DNA of 64,000 nt from Chitinophaga sp. CF418 (GTDB lineage: Bacteria; Bacteroidota; Bacteroidia; Chitinophagales; Chitinophagaceae), in contig NZ_FRCN01000016.1 in the NCBI RefSeq assembly GCF_900142925.1, positions 1-64,000 on the forward strand, given 5' to 3'. Of this stretch, positions 44,809 through 54,545 are shown one piece after another. The position numbers and the translations under genes were made by a program. The notes below the pieces were generated by a model. That model made no database searches. It saw only the letters and a list, made by a program, of their open reading frames with translations, and was not told where the DNA came from. Each line of letters opens with the position of its first letter. Position 1 is the stretch's first letter.

Positions 44809-46626
44809 ATGTCGAACAAAGTAGTCAGAGATAAAAACTGGTGGAAAGAATCTATTATTTACCAGATCTATCCGTGGAGCTTTAAAGATAGCAATGGTGA
44901 TGGTATTGGAGATCTGCAGGGTATCATATCTAAACTGGACTATATAAAAAGTCTGGGTATTGATATGGTCTGGTTAAATCCCATTTATAAATCCCCTAAT
45001 GATGATAATGGATATGATATCAGTGATTATTACGATATCATGAGGGAGATGGGAACAATGGAAGATTTTGATACACTGGTAAAAGAGTTGCACGACAGGA
45101 AGATCCGCCTGATGATGGACATTATTGTAAACCATACTAGTGATGAACATCCATGGTTTGCGGATGCCCGGCAGTCGCGGGAAAATCCTTATTATAGCTA
45201 CTATCACTGGTGGCCGGCAGAAAAAGGTAAGCCTCCGCGCCGGTACAGCCACTTCGACCCTGCAGGTAACGCATGGTCCTACAACAAGGCTACCGACTCA
45301 TATTATCTTCATTACTTCTCCGAAAAAATGCCGGACCTCAGCTGGGAAAATCCGGATGTGCGCAAGGCTATTTATGATATTATGCGCTTCTGGTTTAATA
45401 AGGGAATAGATGGTTTCAGGATGGATGCCATTTGTTATATCTCTAAAGATACCACCTGGCCGGAAGTAGAGGAAATCGTTAAGGAAAAATACCGTTCGGA
45501 TTGGTCCGCATATTATGCGCATGGCCCACACCTGCATGAATACCTGCAGGAAATGCATCGTGAGACATTAGACAGACCAGATGTGACTACACTGGCGGAA
45601 GCCTCCGGCATTACGAAAGATGAAGCCTTGTTGTTTGTAAAGGAAGATCGCAAAGAGCTGCATATGTTATATCACTTCGAGGGCGTACAGCTGGGCTTCG
45701 CAAAAGAAGGATATAAGCGGTTGGAACCCGGAGGGCTGAATCTTCCTGAAATGAAACAGCTATATACTGACTGGAATAATGTATTTGCCGAAGGCGGCTG
45801 GGGAACCATCTATCTCGGTACGCATGATCAGCCACGTATGGTAACCCGCTGGGGTAATGATGAAGAGCAATACCGTGAGATTTCTGCAAAGCTGTTGATT
45901 ACCTTCCTGCTTACTATGAGAGCTACGCCTATTTTCTACTATGGAGATGAACTGGGAATGACAAATATCCGCTTTGAGAAAATAGAAGACTACAAAGATA
46001 TTGAGACGATCAATATGTACAAGTATGTGAAAAGTCAGGGCGGAGATACAGAACGATTTTTAAAAGATGCGCAGATAACGGGAAGGGACAATGGCAGGAC
46101 TCCTTTTCAGTGGGATGAGTCTCCCAATGCCGGGTTTACTACCGGAAAGCCCTGGCTGAAGATCAACGATAACTATAAATTCATCAATGCCGCCGCCCAG
46201 GATAGGGATGAACGCTCTATCCTCCGGTATTTCCGTCAGCTGGTATTGCTAAGAAAACATAAACCTGTGCTCACATATGGTGCATATGAACTATTGGATC
46301 CTGATCATCCGCAGGTGTATACCTATACCCGTACACTGGATGAAGAAAAGCTGCTGATCGTACTCAACTTTTCAAAAGAGGAGGTGTTGTATAAATTACC
46401 ATTCGTACTGGACATTGATACCGAACCTTTGGTAAATAACATGCTCTCATTCAGGCTTGAGAACAATGAAATAACACTATCACCTTACCAGGCTTTGATC
46501 TTTGGTCCGCTGCCAACGGAACTGCAACCCCTGCGTGACGAAGCACAGGCTTTGGTAGAAGAACAGCCTTCAGGGAAAATGAAAGAAAAAAATTCAAGCC
46601 TGGAATCCAATGAACTCGCCATCTGA
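44809..46626 (+). CDS. GH13 alpha-glucosidase (oligo-1,6-glucosidase type)
   Basis: A 605-residue GH13 enzyme, cytosolic (no signal peptide). The start at 44809 (MSNKVVRDKNWWKESIIYQ) directly precedes the conserved barrel start. It has NPIYKSPNDDNGYDI, catalytic GFRMDAICYI, acid TLAEASG, and GTHDQPRMV. The DQPR and SPNDDNGYD motifs point to the oligo-1,6-glucosidase/alpha-glucosidase subgroup, hydrolysing the non-reducing glucose of isomaltose- or maltose-type sugars; a related trehalose-active enzyme cannot be excluded. It opens rightward, 78 bp upstream of glgX, and divergently from treZ, so the cluster likely works on the same glucan pool. C-terminal residues (KEKNSSLESNELAI) form a non-conserved tail. 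Confidence 0.9.
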   Translation: MSNKVVRDKNWWKESIIYQIYPWSFKDSNGDGIGDLQGIISKLDYIKSLGIDMVWLNPIYKSPNDDNGYDISDYYDIMREMGTMEDFDTLVKELHDRKIRLMMDIIVNHTSDEHPWFADARQSRENPYYSYYHWWPAEKGKPPRRYSHFDPAGNAWSYNKATDSYYLHYFSEKMPDLSWENPDVRKAIYDIMRFWFNKGIDGFRMDAICYISKDTTWPEVEEIVKEKYRSDWSAYYAHGPHLHEYLQEMHRETLDRPDVTTLAEASGITKDEALLFVKEDRKELHMLYHFEGVQLGFAKEGYKRLEPGGLNLPEMKQLYTDWNNVFAEGGWGTIYLGTHDQPRMVTRWGNDEEQYREISAKLLITFLLTMRATPIFYYGDELGMTNIRFEKIEDYKDIETINMYKYVKSQGGDTERFLKDAQITGRDNGRTPFQWDESPNAGFTTGKPWLKINDNYKFINAAAQDRDERSILRYFRQLVLLRKHKPVLTYGAYELLDPDHPQVYTYTRTLDEEKLLIVLNFSKEEVLYKLPFVLDIDTEPLVNNMLSFRLENNEITLSPYQALIFGPLPTELQPLRDEAQALVEEQPSGKMKEKNSSLESNELAI

Positions 46627-46704
46627 AAATTGATTAAGTAAATAATACTCCTGACATGCTCTTCCTGATAGCGGGAAGAGAAAGAGGGAGGTCAATCATC
46701 CATT

Positions 46705-48837
46705 ATGAACCAGACTGTTGTTTATCCTGGAAGCCCTTATCCAATAGGCGCCACCTGGGACGGTAAAGGAGTAAATTTTTCCCTGTATGCAGACAATGCT
46801 ACGGGGGTGGAATTATGTTTGTTTAATACCACTGAAGATGAGGCAGAAACTGTAAAAGTAAAGATCAGGGAACGTTCTTATCAGGTATGGCATTGTTATC
46901 TTCCCGGTGTAAAGCCTGGGCAATTATACGGATATCGTGTGCATGGTCCATATGAACCTCAGAACGGGCATCGTTTCAATCCGAAGAAGTTACTGATAGA
47001 CCCTTATGCCAAGGCCATTGCCGGTACGATCAACTGGAGTGATGCTTTGTTTGGTTATAAGATGAATGATCCGGAAGAAGACCAGAGTTTCAGTGATGTG
47101 GATAGTGTACCATTCATTCCCAAATGTGTTGTAATAGATGACTATTTTGATTGGGAAGGGGATAAGCCGCCCAGGATAGCTTATAATGAGTCTATCATCT
47201 ACGAAGCACATGTGAAAGGATTTACCCAACAACATCCGGATATACCGGAAGATATAAGAGGCACTTATGCCGGAATGGCTCATCCAGTCACTATTAATTA
47301 CCTGAAGGAGTTAGGAATTACAGCTCTTGAACTGATGCCAGTTCACCATTTTGTGGCAGACAGGCATCTGGTGGATAAAGGGCTGACTAATTACTGGGGA
47401 TATAACACCATCGGTTTCTTTGCCCCCGACGCGAGGTATGCCGCAAGCGGCGTATTGGGACAACAGGTGACTGAATTCAAGCAGTTGGTGAAAGTGTTAC
47501 ACCAGGCCGGTATAGAGGTGATCCTGGACGTGGTGTATAATCATACCGGAGAGGGTAATCACCTTGGGCCTACTTTGTCCTTCAGGGGTGTTGACAATGC
47601 GTCCTATTACCGGCTTACAGAAGACAGACGTTTCTACATGGATTATACAGGTACCGGCAACACGCTGAATGCTTACCTGCCTAACGTGTTAAGGTTAATG
47701 ATGGATAGCCTGCGCTACTGGATACTGGATATGCATGTGGATGGCTTCCGCTTTGACCTGGCTTCCACGCTGGCACGTGAGCTGCATGAGGTGAACCGCC
47801 TGAGTGCTTTCTTTGATATCGTCTACCAGGACCCGGTCATCTCGCAGGTAAAACTGATAGCTGAACCCTGGGACATTGGTGAAGATGGTTACCAGGTAGG
47901 TAAATTCCCGCCGGGATGGGCAGAGTGGAATGGGAAATACAGGGACTGCATCCGTGATTACTGGCGTGGGGCTGACAGTATGCTGGGTGAGTTTGCAGAA
48001 AGATTTACCGGCAGCTCTGATCTTTACAAGAATGACTACCGCAGCCCAACCGCCAGTATCAATTTTGTAACGGCTCACGATGGATTTACGTTACGGGATC
48101 TGGTTTCTTACAATGATAAGCATAATGAGGCCAACCAGGATAATAATACAGATGGGGAAGACCATAACCGCTCCTGGAATTGCGGGGCAGAAGGGCCAAC
48201 TGAAGATGAAACAATATTGACCCTGAGACGCCGGCAGCAACGCAATTTCTTTGCTACCCTGTTGTTGTCACAGGGTGTTCCGATGATCGTAGCCGGCGAT
48301 GAACTGGGCCGTACCCAGCAAGGCAATAATAACGCTTACTGTCAGGACAATGAGTTGTCATGGCTTAGCTGGAAGGAGATTGATAATGATCTGCTGCAGT
48401 TTACCCGTCAGCTGATAGCCCTGCGGAAAGCACATCCTGCCTTCTGTCGCAGACGCTGGTTCCAGGGCCAGCCTATTAAAGGGATAGGCCTGGAGGATAT
48501 TGCCTGGTTCCTGCCGGACGGTTCTGAGATGTCTGATGAACACTGGAGCCATGATTTCGCAAAGTCTCTGGCCGTATTTTTTAACGGAAAAGGGCTGCAT
48601 GCCTCCGGTCCGAAAGGAGAGCAGATCGTGGATGATAGCTTCTATATTATCTTCAATGCCCATTATGAACCGCTGGACTTCAGATTACCACATGAGAAAT
48701 ATGGTCATAACTGGAAGCAGATGCTGGATACAAAAGATCTGCAGATAACACCCCGGGAAGAAACATATTCCGGCAATGGAGTGATAAAAGTGGAGGCGCG
48801 TTCAGTGGTTGTGCTGCAGCATAAACTTATGCACTGA
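46705..48837 (+). CDS. glgX: Glycogen debranching enzyme GlgX
   Basis: A 710-residue isoamylase-type GH13 enzyme that cuts alpha-1,6 branches in glycogen. The N-terminal CBM48 is at about 10-100 (IGATWDGKGVNFSLYADNA). The barrel has DVVYNHTGEGNHLGPT, GFRFDLAST, LIAEPWDIGEDGYQVG, and VTAHDGFTLRDLVSYN with KHNEANQDNN, all GlgX-specific. It lacks a signal peptide and is cytosolic. With treZ/treY it would supply linear glucans for trehalose synthesis. It probably follows the alpha-glucosidase on one transcript (78 bp gap). Its stop is 8 bp from the convergent acetyltransferase gene. Confidence 0.95.
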   Translation: MNQTVVYPGSPYPIGATWDGKGVNFSLYADNATGVELCLFNTTEDEAETVKVKIRERSYQVWHCYLPGVKPGQLYGYRVHGPYEPQNGHRFNPKKLLIDPYAKAIAGTINWSDALFGYKMNDPEEDQSFSDVDSVPFIPKCVVIDDYFDWEGDKPPRIAYNESIIYEAHVKGFTQQHPDIPEDIRGTYAGMAHPVTINYLKELGITALELMPVHHFVADRHLVDKGLTNYWGYNTIGFFAPDARYAASGVLGQQVTEFKQLVKVLHQAGIEVILDVVYNHTGEGNHLGPTLSFRGVDNASYYRLTEDRRFYMDYTGTGNTLNAYLPNVLRLMMDSLRYWILDMHVDGFRFDLASTLARELHEVNRLSAFFDIVYQDPVISQVKLIAEPWDIGEDGYQVGKFPPGWAEWNGKYRDCIRDYWRGADSMLGEFAERFTGSSDLYKNDYRSPTASINFVTAHDGFTLRDLVSYNDKHNEANQDNNTDGEDHNRSWNCGAEGPTEDETILTLRRRQQRNFFATLLLSQGVPMIVAGDELGRTQQGNNNAYCQDNELSWLSWKEIDNDLLQFTRQLIALRKAHPAFCRRRWFQGQPIKGIGLEDIAWFLPDGSEMSDEHWSHDFAKSLAVFFNGKGLHASGPKGEQIVDDSFYIIFNAHYEPLDFRLPHEKYGHNWKQMLDTKDLQITPREETYSGNGVIKVEARSVVVLQHKLMH

Positions 48838-48845
48838 CAGATTGA

Positions 48846-49349
48846 TTAATTAATGAAGTACATAAACGCTGTACTACTCCCCGGCAAGTGTACCATCTTT
48901 TCGTGATGCAGGCCGATCTTCTTAAGAAGGCTGATAGCATGCTCGTTTTTTTCTGTTGTAATAGCTGCTATACGGGTCAGATGCAGGGTTGTTAAAGCGT
49001 AGTCCATAACGGCACTGGCTGCCTCAAAAGCATAGCCTTTGCCGGTATATTCAGGAAGAAAGGCAAACCCTATGTCTACTTCTTCCAATCCGTTCCTTTT
49101 GATCAAGCCCGTCATACCTATAGGTGTATGCTCATCTTTCAGTGCTACAAGATATAGTCCGAATCCATATCGGTCATAACTGAGCAATGGTCCGTTTACC
49201 AGGTAGTTGCGGGCGTCATTCAACCCCCGGATGTTCCTGTCGCCAATATAGGTGAGCCAGATATCAGTGTTTAATAACCGGAAAATAAAGGGGGCGTCGT
49301 CAATGGTAAACTGGCGGACAATTAATCTGGATGTTTCACAGACAAGCAT
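48846..49349 (-). CDS. GNAT-family N-acetyltransferase (RimJ/RimL type)
   Basis: A 167-residue acetyltransferase with TSRLIVRQFTIDDAPFIFRLL at the N-terminus, typical of RimJ/L-like GNAT proteins, and the acetyl-CoA binding region FLPEYTGKGYAFEAASAVM (QxxGxG/A-like, here YTGKGYA). It transfers acetyl to an unknown amine, possibly a protein N-terminus or small molecule. Standard length. It is convergent with glgX (8 bp apart) and divergent from the YdeI-like gene, 63 bp away, so it is a single-gene unit. Confidence 0.9.
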   Translation of the reverse strand: MLVCETSRLIVRQFTIDDAPFIFRLLNTDIWLTYIGDRNIRGLNDARNYLVNGPLLSYDRYGFGLYLVALKDEHTPIGMTGLIKRNGLEEVDIGFAFLPEYTGKGYAFEAASAVMDYALTTLHLTRIAAITTEKNEHAISLLKKIGLHHEKMVHLPGSSTAFMYFIN

Positions 49350-49412
49350 AATGCAATTTCTATAATTGTTAATTATTCAGAGCTATTAAGTAAGTTAGCA
49401 AAAAAAAGCAAG

Positions 49413-49919
49413 ATGGTTAAGTATACTACTACCATGTTGAAGTTTGAAAAGCAGGGGGAGAAAACAGGATGGACATATATTGTTGTTCCTGAGGATATTG
49501 CTCAGCAGCTGAAGCCAGGGAACAAGAAGTCCTTCCGCGTAAAAGGGAAGCTGGATAAACATGCAATCGAGGCGGTGGCATTGATGCCAATGGGGGATGG
49601 CTCATTCATTATGCCGGTGAATGCGGAGATGCGCAAAGCTATCGCCAAAAGGGCAGGGGCCCAGCTGGTAGTTCAGATCGAAGAAGATGATAATCCCGAG
49701 CCTGTTTCGTCGCCGGAACTGATGGAATGCCTGGAGGATGAGCCGGAGGCACTGGCATTCTTTAATACCCTTGCAAAAGGGCACAGGAACTATTTTATGA
49801 AATGGATCGAAAGCGCTAAAACTGAACCTACAAAAGCTAAACGTATTGCACAGGCAGTAACAGCCCTGGCGCGAAAGCAGGATTACCCCACTATGATGAG
49901 AGCGAACAAGGGAAAGTAA
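49413..49919 (+). CDS. YdeI/OmpD-associated, DUF1905-domain protein
   Basis: A 168-residue cytosolic protein with two known modules. An N-terminal DUF1905 beta domain covers about 1-90 (GWTYIVVPEDIAQQLKPG, RVKGKLDKHAIEAVALMPMG). A C-terminal YdeI/bacteriocin-protection type helical region (FFNTLAKGHRNYFMKWIESA, TKAKRIAQAVTALARKQD) covers about 115-165. The family has been linked to resistance to membrane-active peptides, but its biochemical role is not established. It lies 30 bp upstream of cvfB in the same direction, so possibly one operon. Confidence 0.88.
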   Translation: MVKYTTTMLKFEKQGEKTGWTYIVVPEDIAQQLKPGNKKSFRVKGKLDKHAIEAVALMPMGDGSFIMPVNAEMRKAIAKRAGAQLVVQIEEDDNPEPVSSPELMECLEDEPEALAFFNTLAKGHRNYFMKWIESAKTEPTKAKRIAQAVTALARKQDYPTMMRANKGK

Positions 49920-49949
49920 TTGTACATTTGCTGCTAAATAAGAGATTAC

Positions 49950-50783
49950 ATGTATAAAGTCGGTGAATACAACCTGTTACGGGTTAAGAAGGAGAGTGAG
50001 TTTGGTTTGTTCCTGGATGGGGGAGAACAGGAGATCCTGATGCCTAAACGCTTCGTGCCGGAAGGGGCAAAAAAAGGAGATGAACTGAGAGTATTCATTT
50101 ATCATGATTCGGAGAACAGGTTGACGGCTACCAACCAGGAGCCATATGGCATTGTAGGTGATATTGTCAACCTGAAAGCAACGGGTGTGACCGAGCAGGG
50201 CGCCTTCCTGGACTGGGGACTGATGAAAGACCTGTTTGTACCTGCATCCAAACAGATCAGCAAAATGCATCCCGGCCAGGATTACCTGGTAAAGATCTAC
50301 CTGGATGAACTGACCAACAGGGTGGCTGCAACAGAGAAAATAGATCCTTATTTGAGCAATGAGAACCTGACAGTAAAGGAGTTGGATGTTGTGGATATGA
50401 TCGTATACCGCCGCTCTGAGATAGGTTTCGTTGTGATCATCAATAACCAGCATACGGGTATTCTGCACTATAGTGAAGTATTCGGCCCTGTGGATATTGG
50501 AGATAAATTGAAAGGTTTTATCAAAGCTATAAAAGGGGATAAAATAGACGTGGTGACCGGTAAGCCTGGTTATGACAGGGTAGAGAGTGAAGCGGATAAA
50601 ATACTCCGCTTGCTGAAAGAAAACGATGGCTACCTGCCTTACCACGATAAGTCAGACCCGGAAGAAATCTATAATTTCTTCAGCATGAGTAAGAAGACTT
50701 TTAAAATGACCACTGGTGCCTTGTATAAACAACGTAAGATCATCTTCACCCAGACAGGTATTAAACTGATTGATGAAGATTAA
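49950..50783 (+). CDS. cvfB: S1-domain RNA-binding protein CvfB
   Basis: A 277-residue protein built from S1-like domains and a C-terminal winged helix: GEYNLLRVKKESEFGLFLDG, VTEQGAFLDWGLMKDLFVP, IGFVVIINNQHTGILHYSEV, and DKSDPEEIYNFFSMSKKTFK near the end. This is the CvfB/YitL arrangement, in which S1 motifs bind RNA. It is cytosolic, of expected length, and followed by a clear terminator at 50810. Its upstream neighbour is the YdeI-like gene 30 bp away. Physiological targets are unknown; in other bacteria it affects virulence gene expression. Confidence 0.93.
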   Translation: MYKVGEYNLLRVKKESEFGLFLDGGEQEILMPKRFVPEGAKKGDELRVFIYHDSENRLTATNQEPYGIVGDIVNLKATGVTEQGAFLDWGLMKDLFVPASKQISKMHPGQDYLVKIYLDELTNRVAATEKIDPYLSNENLTVKELDVVDMIVYRRSEIGFVVIINNQHTGILHYSEVFGPVDIGDKLKGFIKAIKGDKIDVVTGKPGYDRVESEADKILRLLKENDGYLPYHDKSDPEEIYNFFSMSKKTFKMTTGALYKQRKIIFTQTGIKLIDED

Positions 50784-50809
50784 TAGTTGCTGAGATCATC
50801 TATTAATAA

Positions 50810-50860
50810 AACAGCTCCTCCATTCCTGATTATCATCAGCGCCAGAGGAGCTGTTCCTTT
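50810..50860 (+). terminator. Terminator after cvfB
   Basis: AACAGCTCCTC (50810-50820) pairs perfectly with GAGGAGCTGTT (50845-50855), followed by CCTTT. The loop is long (24 bases). The rest of 50784-51113 shows no gene. Confidence 0.65.
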
Positions 50861-51113
50861 ATATATAACACCCCCGTTTTTTACCTTCTCAGACTTTCTG
50901 AACGGGATATTCTTTCCCTTCGTGATGCCCGTTGTAACCCTCATATTTTGCTCCAATGATTAGGGGTTGATCATCAGTCAGTTATTATTGTTTGTAAAAA
51001 AAAGCAATCGTTTGCGTAGTACCCAATCCTTTCTTGTGCGACACCTATGTTAGCCTGGCTTTACCTAGCCGGTAGCCAAGCCATTTTCTATGTGAAAACC
51101 TTAAATACCCTCT

Positions 51114-54100
51114 ATGAAGATCCATTACACGAACCGGTTGTGCGTCATTCCACGAAGTTTGCGTCAACTAAGATTATTCTGTTCACTGCTTTTGCTCGCC
51201 CTGTGTCTTGGGGCCGGGCAGGCTTATTCCCAACTGACCCGCCTGCGGGCCGATGGGAAACGTATTGTCAATGCCAGTAACCAGGAAGTGATCCTGAAAG
51301 GGATCAACGTCGGTGGTTGGTTATTGCAGGAAGGTTATATGATGAAACCTGGTGGTGGTGGTACCCAGTGGTCTGTTAAAAAGGGCCTGTATGATCAGGG
51401 ACAGAGCGATGCTGCTGTCGAGGCCTTTTACCAGAGCTGGCGTGATAACTTTATCACCAAAGCTGATGTTGATTACATGGCTTCTCTCGGTTTCAACAGT
51501 ATCCGTCTGCCATTGCACTACGATCTGTTCCTCACATCTGCGCAGCGTGCAGTCAGAAATGGCGTTGCACGTAACTCATCAACCTACAACAGTTATGTTA
51601 ATTCACTGACTTCCTGGTACAACGGCAACACCCTGTTCACTGACGCTAACCTGGAAGGTTTCCGTCTGACGGACAGCTTGCTGAAATGGGCTGCTGCCAA
51701 CAAAATGTATGTTGTATTGGACCTGCACGCCGCTCCTGGCGCTGCCGGTACTGATGCTAACATTGCGGATGCATTTGTGGGCAATGACCTGTGGAATAAG
51801 TCTATTTATCAGGACATCACTGTACGTTTATGGCAGCGTATTTCTGCCCGTTATATCAACGATGACAGAATCGCTTTCTATGACCTGATCAATGAGCCTA
51901 ACCACGTACCTACGAATCAGCAGATCCATGCACTGTTTGAAAGACTGATCAACGCTGTTCGTGCACAAGGTGATACACACCTGCTCATGATCGAAGGTAA
52001 TGGCTGGGGTAACCAGTATAATTACCTGGAGCCATTTACATTCACCAACAAAAGTAACCTGGTGTATAATGCACACCGTTACGGTACTTCTACATCTCCG
52101 ACCACCACTGGTGGCGATCCTAACCAGATCAATGAACTGGGTACCATCAACAATTTCCGTAACACCTATAATGTACCTGTAGTAGTAGGTGAAACCGGTG
52201 AGAACAGCGCTGACTGGCTGCGTGCTAATATCGCTGCAATGAATACTGCCGGAGTGGGTTGGTTCCACTGGACTTACAAACGCTTCGACGCTGGTGAGAA
52301 TGCTGCATTGCTGCGTATTCTTCCTCCTTACCTGGTGGATGGCGCCGGTAATATGAGTGCTGTACTGAACAACATCAAATTTGCCAACAACGTAAAGAAT
52401 CCAAATACTATCGCAGCAGTTGCTCCCGGTAAAAGCTCTGCTAATGCACCTATCGGTAAAACTGTATGGCTACAGGGCTTCAATGGTAAATACGTTACAT
52501 CCAAGAATGGCGTAGGCGCTATGTGGTGCGATTCCGATGCTCCTCAGGCATGGGAACAGTTCCAGGTAGTAGATGCCGGTGACGGTAAGATTGCACTGAA
52601 AGGGAATACCGGTAGCTACGTTTCTTCTGAGAATGGCGAACAGGCTATTACCTGTAACAGGCCAACTATCCAGGGATGGGAGAAATTCGACTGGATGGAA
52701 ACTGCTGATGGTAAAGTTGCGCTCAGAGGCAGCAATGGTTTATACGTTTCTTCTGAGAATGGTACACAGGCAATGACCTGTACAAGACCAACTGTACAGG
52801 GATGGGAAGCCTTTGCTTTCGGCGTTGTGGGTAATAATCCTCCTGTTGAGAACCCTGATACCAGCGTAGAAAATCCATCACCAAACAAATTCAAAGTAGT
52901 TGGTTACTGGCCAGGATGGGCCGGAAGCCCAAGCACTGCAGTAGTGCCTTATAATAAGCTGACCCACGTCAACTATGCGTTCATCTTACCTAATAATGAC
53001 GGTACTTTACAGGCGCTGGATAATCCTGCTGCACTGCAGGCACTGGTATCCCAGTCACATGCTGCCGGAGTGAAAGTATCTATCTCTATCGGCGGATGGA
53101 ACGGTGGTAATGATAATGGCTTTGAAGCCCTGGCTGCCAATGCAGGCACCCGTACTACATTCGTAAATGCAGTAATTGCATTTGTAAACCAGTATAACCT
53201 GGACGGTGCGGATATCGACTGGGAATATCCTGACAATGATGGTGTCTCTTCCAATAACTACCTACTACTGATGACACAACTGTCCACCCAGCTGCATAGC
53301 CGTGGTAAACTGCTGACTGCTGCTGTAGTTGGTGAAGGCGGCGCCAGCATTCTCAGCGGCGTATTCCCGGTAGTAGATTACCTGACATTGATGGCTTATG
53401 ACGAAAATGAATATCAGCACTCTACATACAGCTATGCACAGCGTTCCCTCGCTTACTGGACTGGCCGCGGCTTACCTAAGGAAAAAGCTATCCTGGGTGT
53501 GCCTTTCTATGGCAGACCAAGCTGGGAGTCTTATGCCCAGTTGTTGGCAAGAGGCGCAAGTCCTAATGCTGATACTTACCAGGGCGTAGGTTACAACGGT
53601 ATTCCTACGATCAAGGCTAAAACTAACCTGGCATTTGATCAGGGTGGTGGTATCATGATCTGGGAACTTTCTCAGGATGTAACCGGTGCTAATTCTCTCC
53701 TGAATGCGATCAATGAAGTGGTATTACAGAGAGGTGATACCACTACTCCTGATGATCCGGGACAGAACCCTAACCCAGGTACAGCTCCTATCGGAAAAAC
53801 TATCTGGCTGCAGGGTAACAATGGTGGCTATGTAAGCTCTAAAGGTGGTGTAGGTGCTATGTGGTCGAACGCTACTGTTGTACAGGGCTGGAACCAGTTC
53901 CTGGTTACTGATGCCGGTAACGGCAAAATTGCACTGAGCAATAGCGGCCTGTTTGTTTCTTCTGAAAACGGCGAAAAGAGCATCACCTGCAACAGACCTG
54001 CTGTACAGGGATGGGAAGTGTTTGACTGGATCGATAATGGTGATGGTACTGTTTCCCTGCGTGGCAACAATAGTATGTATGTTTCTTCTGAGAACGGCGT

Positions 54101-54479
54101 AGCTGAAATGACCTGTACCAGAGCAACCATCGATGGTTGGGAGAAATTCAACTACGGTATTGTTGGTGCAGCAGCTAAAACAATGGCAGCTGTACAACCC
54201 GCAGACAAAACAGACCTGAGTGTTGAAACTAACGGCAGCCTCCTGGTATATCCTAACCCGGTTGCAAAAGGAAGCACACTGGTTGTAAACGTGAAAAAAT
54301 ACAATGCATCTGCTCCGGTAAATGTAGCTGTTGTTGATGTGAACAAGAAAGTGGTGGCTTATAGGAAAGCCAATGCTGCTGTTGTGAACATCCCTACAGC
54401 TAATATGGCCAGCGGATTCTATATACTGACAGTAACCAATGGTAAAAATACTTATACCAGCAAAGTACTGATCCAGTAA
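51114..54479 (+). CDS. Secreted GH5-GH18 two-enzyme protein with beta-trefoil modules and T9SS sorting domain
   Basis: A 1121-residue exported protein: signal peptide to about 40 (CSLLLLALCLGAGQAYS), GH5-type glucanase at about 50-430 (LKGINVGGWLLQEGYM, acid-base YDLINEPNHVP near 258, nucleophile VVVGETGEN near 360), a fascin-like beta-trefoil at about 445-580 (three units with YVTSKNG, YVSSENG, YVSSENG), a GH18 chitinase at about 590-870 with catalytic LDGADIDWEYP (about 695-705), a second beta-trefoil at about 890-1015, and a type IX C-terminal sorting domain (VYPNPVAKGSTLVV to SGFYILTV). It would attack beta-1,3-glucan and chitin together. The trefoil is probably sugar-binding. It is one unit with its own terminator at 54491. 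Confidence 0.88.
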   Translation: MKIHYTNRLCVIPRSLRQLRLFCSLLLLALCLGAGQAYSQLTRLRADGKRIVNASNQEVILKGINVGGWLLQEGYMMKPGGGGTQWSVKKGLYDQGQSDAAVEAFYQSWRDNFITKADVDYMASLGFNSIRLPLHYDLFLTSAQRAVRNGVARNSSTYNSYVNSLTSWYNGNTLFTDANLEGFRLTDSLLKWAAANKMYVVLDLHAAPGAAGTDANIADAFVGNDLWNKSIYQDITVRLWQRISARYINDDRIAFYDLINEPNHVPTNQQIHALFERLINAVRAQGDTHLLMIEGNGWGNQYNYLEPFTFTNKSNLVYNAHRYGTSTSPTTTGGDPNQINELGTINNFRNTYNVPVVVGETGENSADWLRANIAAMNTAGVGWFHWTYKRFDAGENAALLRILPPYLVDGAGNMSAVLNNIKFANNVKNPNTIAAVAPGKSSANAPIGKTVWLQGFNGKYVTSKNGVGAMWCDSDAPQAWEQFQVVDAGDGKIALKGNTGSYVSSENGEQAITCNRPTIQGWEKFDWMETADGKVALRGSNGLYVSSENGTQAMTCTRPTVQGWEAFAFGVVGNNPPVENPDTSVENPSPNKFKVVGYWPGWAGSPSTAVVPYNKLTHVNYAFILPNNDGTLQALDNPAALQALVSQSHAAGVKVSISIGGWNGGNDNGFEALAANAGTRTTFVNAVIAFVNQYNLDGADIDWEYPDNDGVSSNNYLLLMTQLSTQLHSRGKLLTAAVVGEGGASILSGVFPVVDYLTLMAYDENEYQHSTYSYAQRSLAYWTGRGLPKEKAILGVPFYGRPSWESYAQLLARGASPNADTYQGVGYNGIPTIKAKTNLAFDQGGGIMIWELSQDVTGANSLLNAINEVVLQRGDTTTPDDPGQNPNPGTAPIGKTIWLQGNNGGYVSSKGGVGAMWSNATVVQGWNQFLVTDAGNGKIALSNSGLFVSSENGEKSITCNRPAVQGWEVFDWIDNGDGTVSLRGNNSMYVSSENGVAEMTCTRATIDGWEKFNYGIVGAAAKTMAAVQPADKTDLSVETNGSLLVYPNPVAKGSTLVVNVKKYNASAPVNVAVVDVNKKVVAYRKANAAVVNIPTANMASGFYILTVTNGKNTYTSKVLIQ

Positions 54480-54490
54480 GCTATTTATGC

Positions 54491-54525
54491 AAGAAGGGCT
54501 ACCGTAGAGGTAGTCCTTCTTTTTG
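54491..54525 (+). terminator. Terminator after the GH5-GH18 gene
   Basis: AAGAAGGGCTACC pairs with GGTAGTCCTTCTT (one G-T pair) over a 5-base loop, followed by TTT. It lies 11 bp past the stop. Confidence 0.75.
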
Positions 54526-54545
54526 TAAGTTATTTCTTTTCCCTC

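Noticed and set aside
46658..46681. Short hairpin (CTCTTCC / GGAAGAG) between the alpha-glucosidase and glgX genes
   Set aside because: Only 7 bp and no T-run; too weak to call a terminator.
49977..50645. 222-codon minus-strand ORF opposite cvfB
   Set aside because: Long but antisense to a clearly recognised gene; its composition is typical of a shadow.
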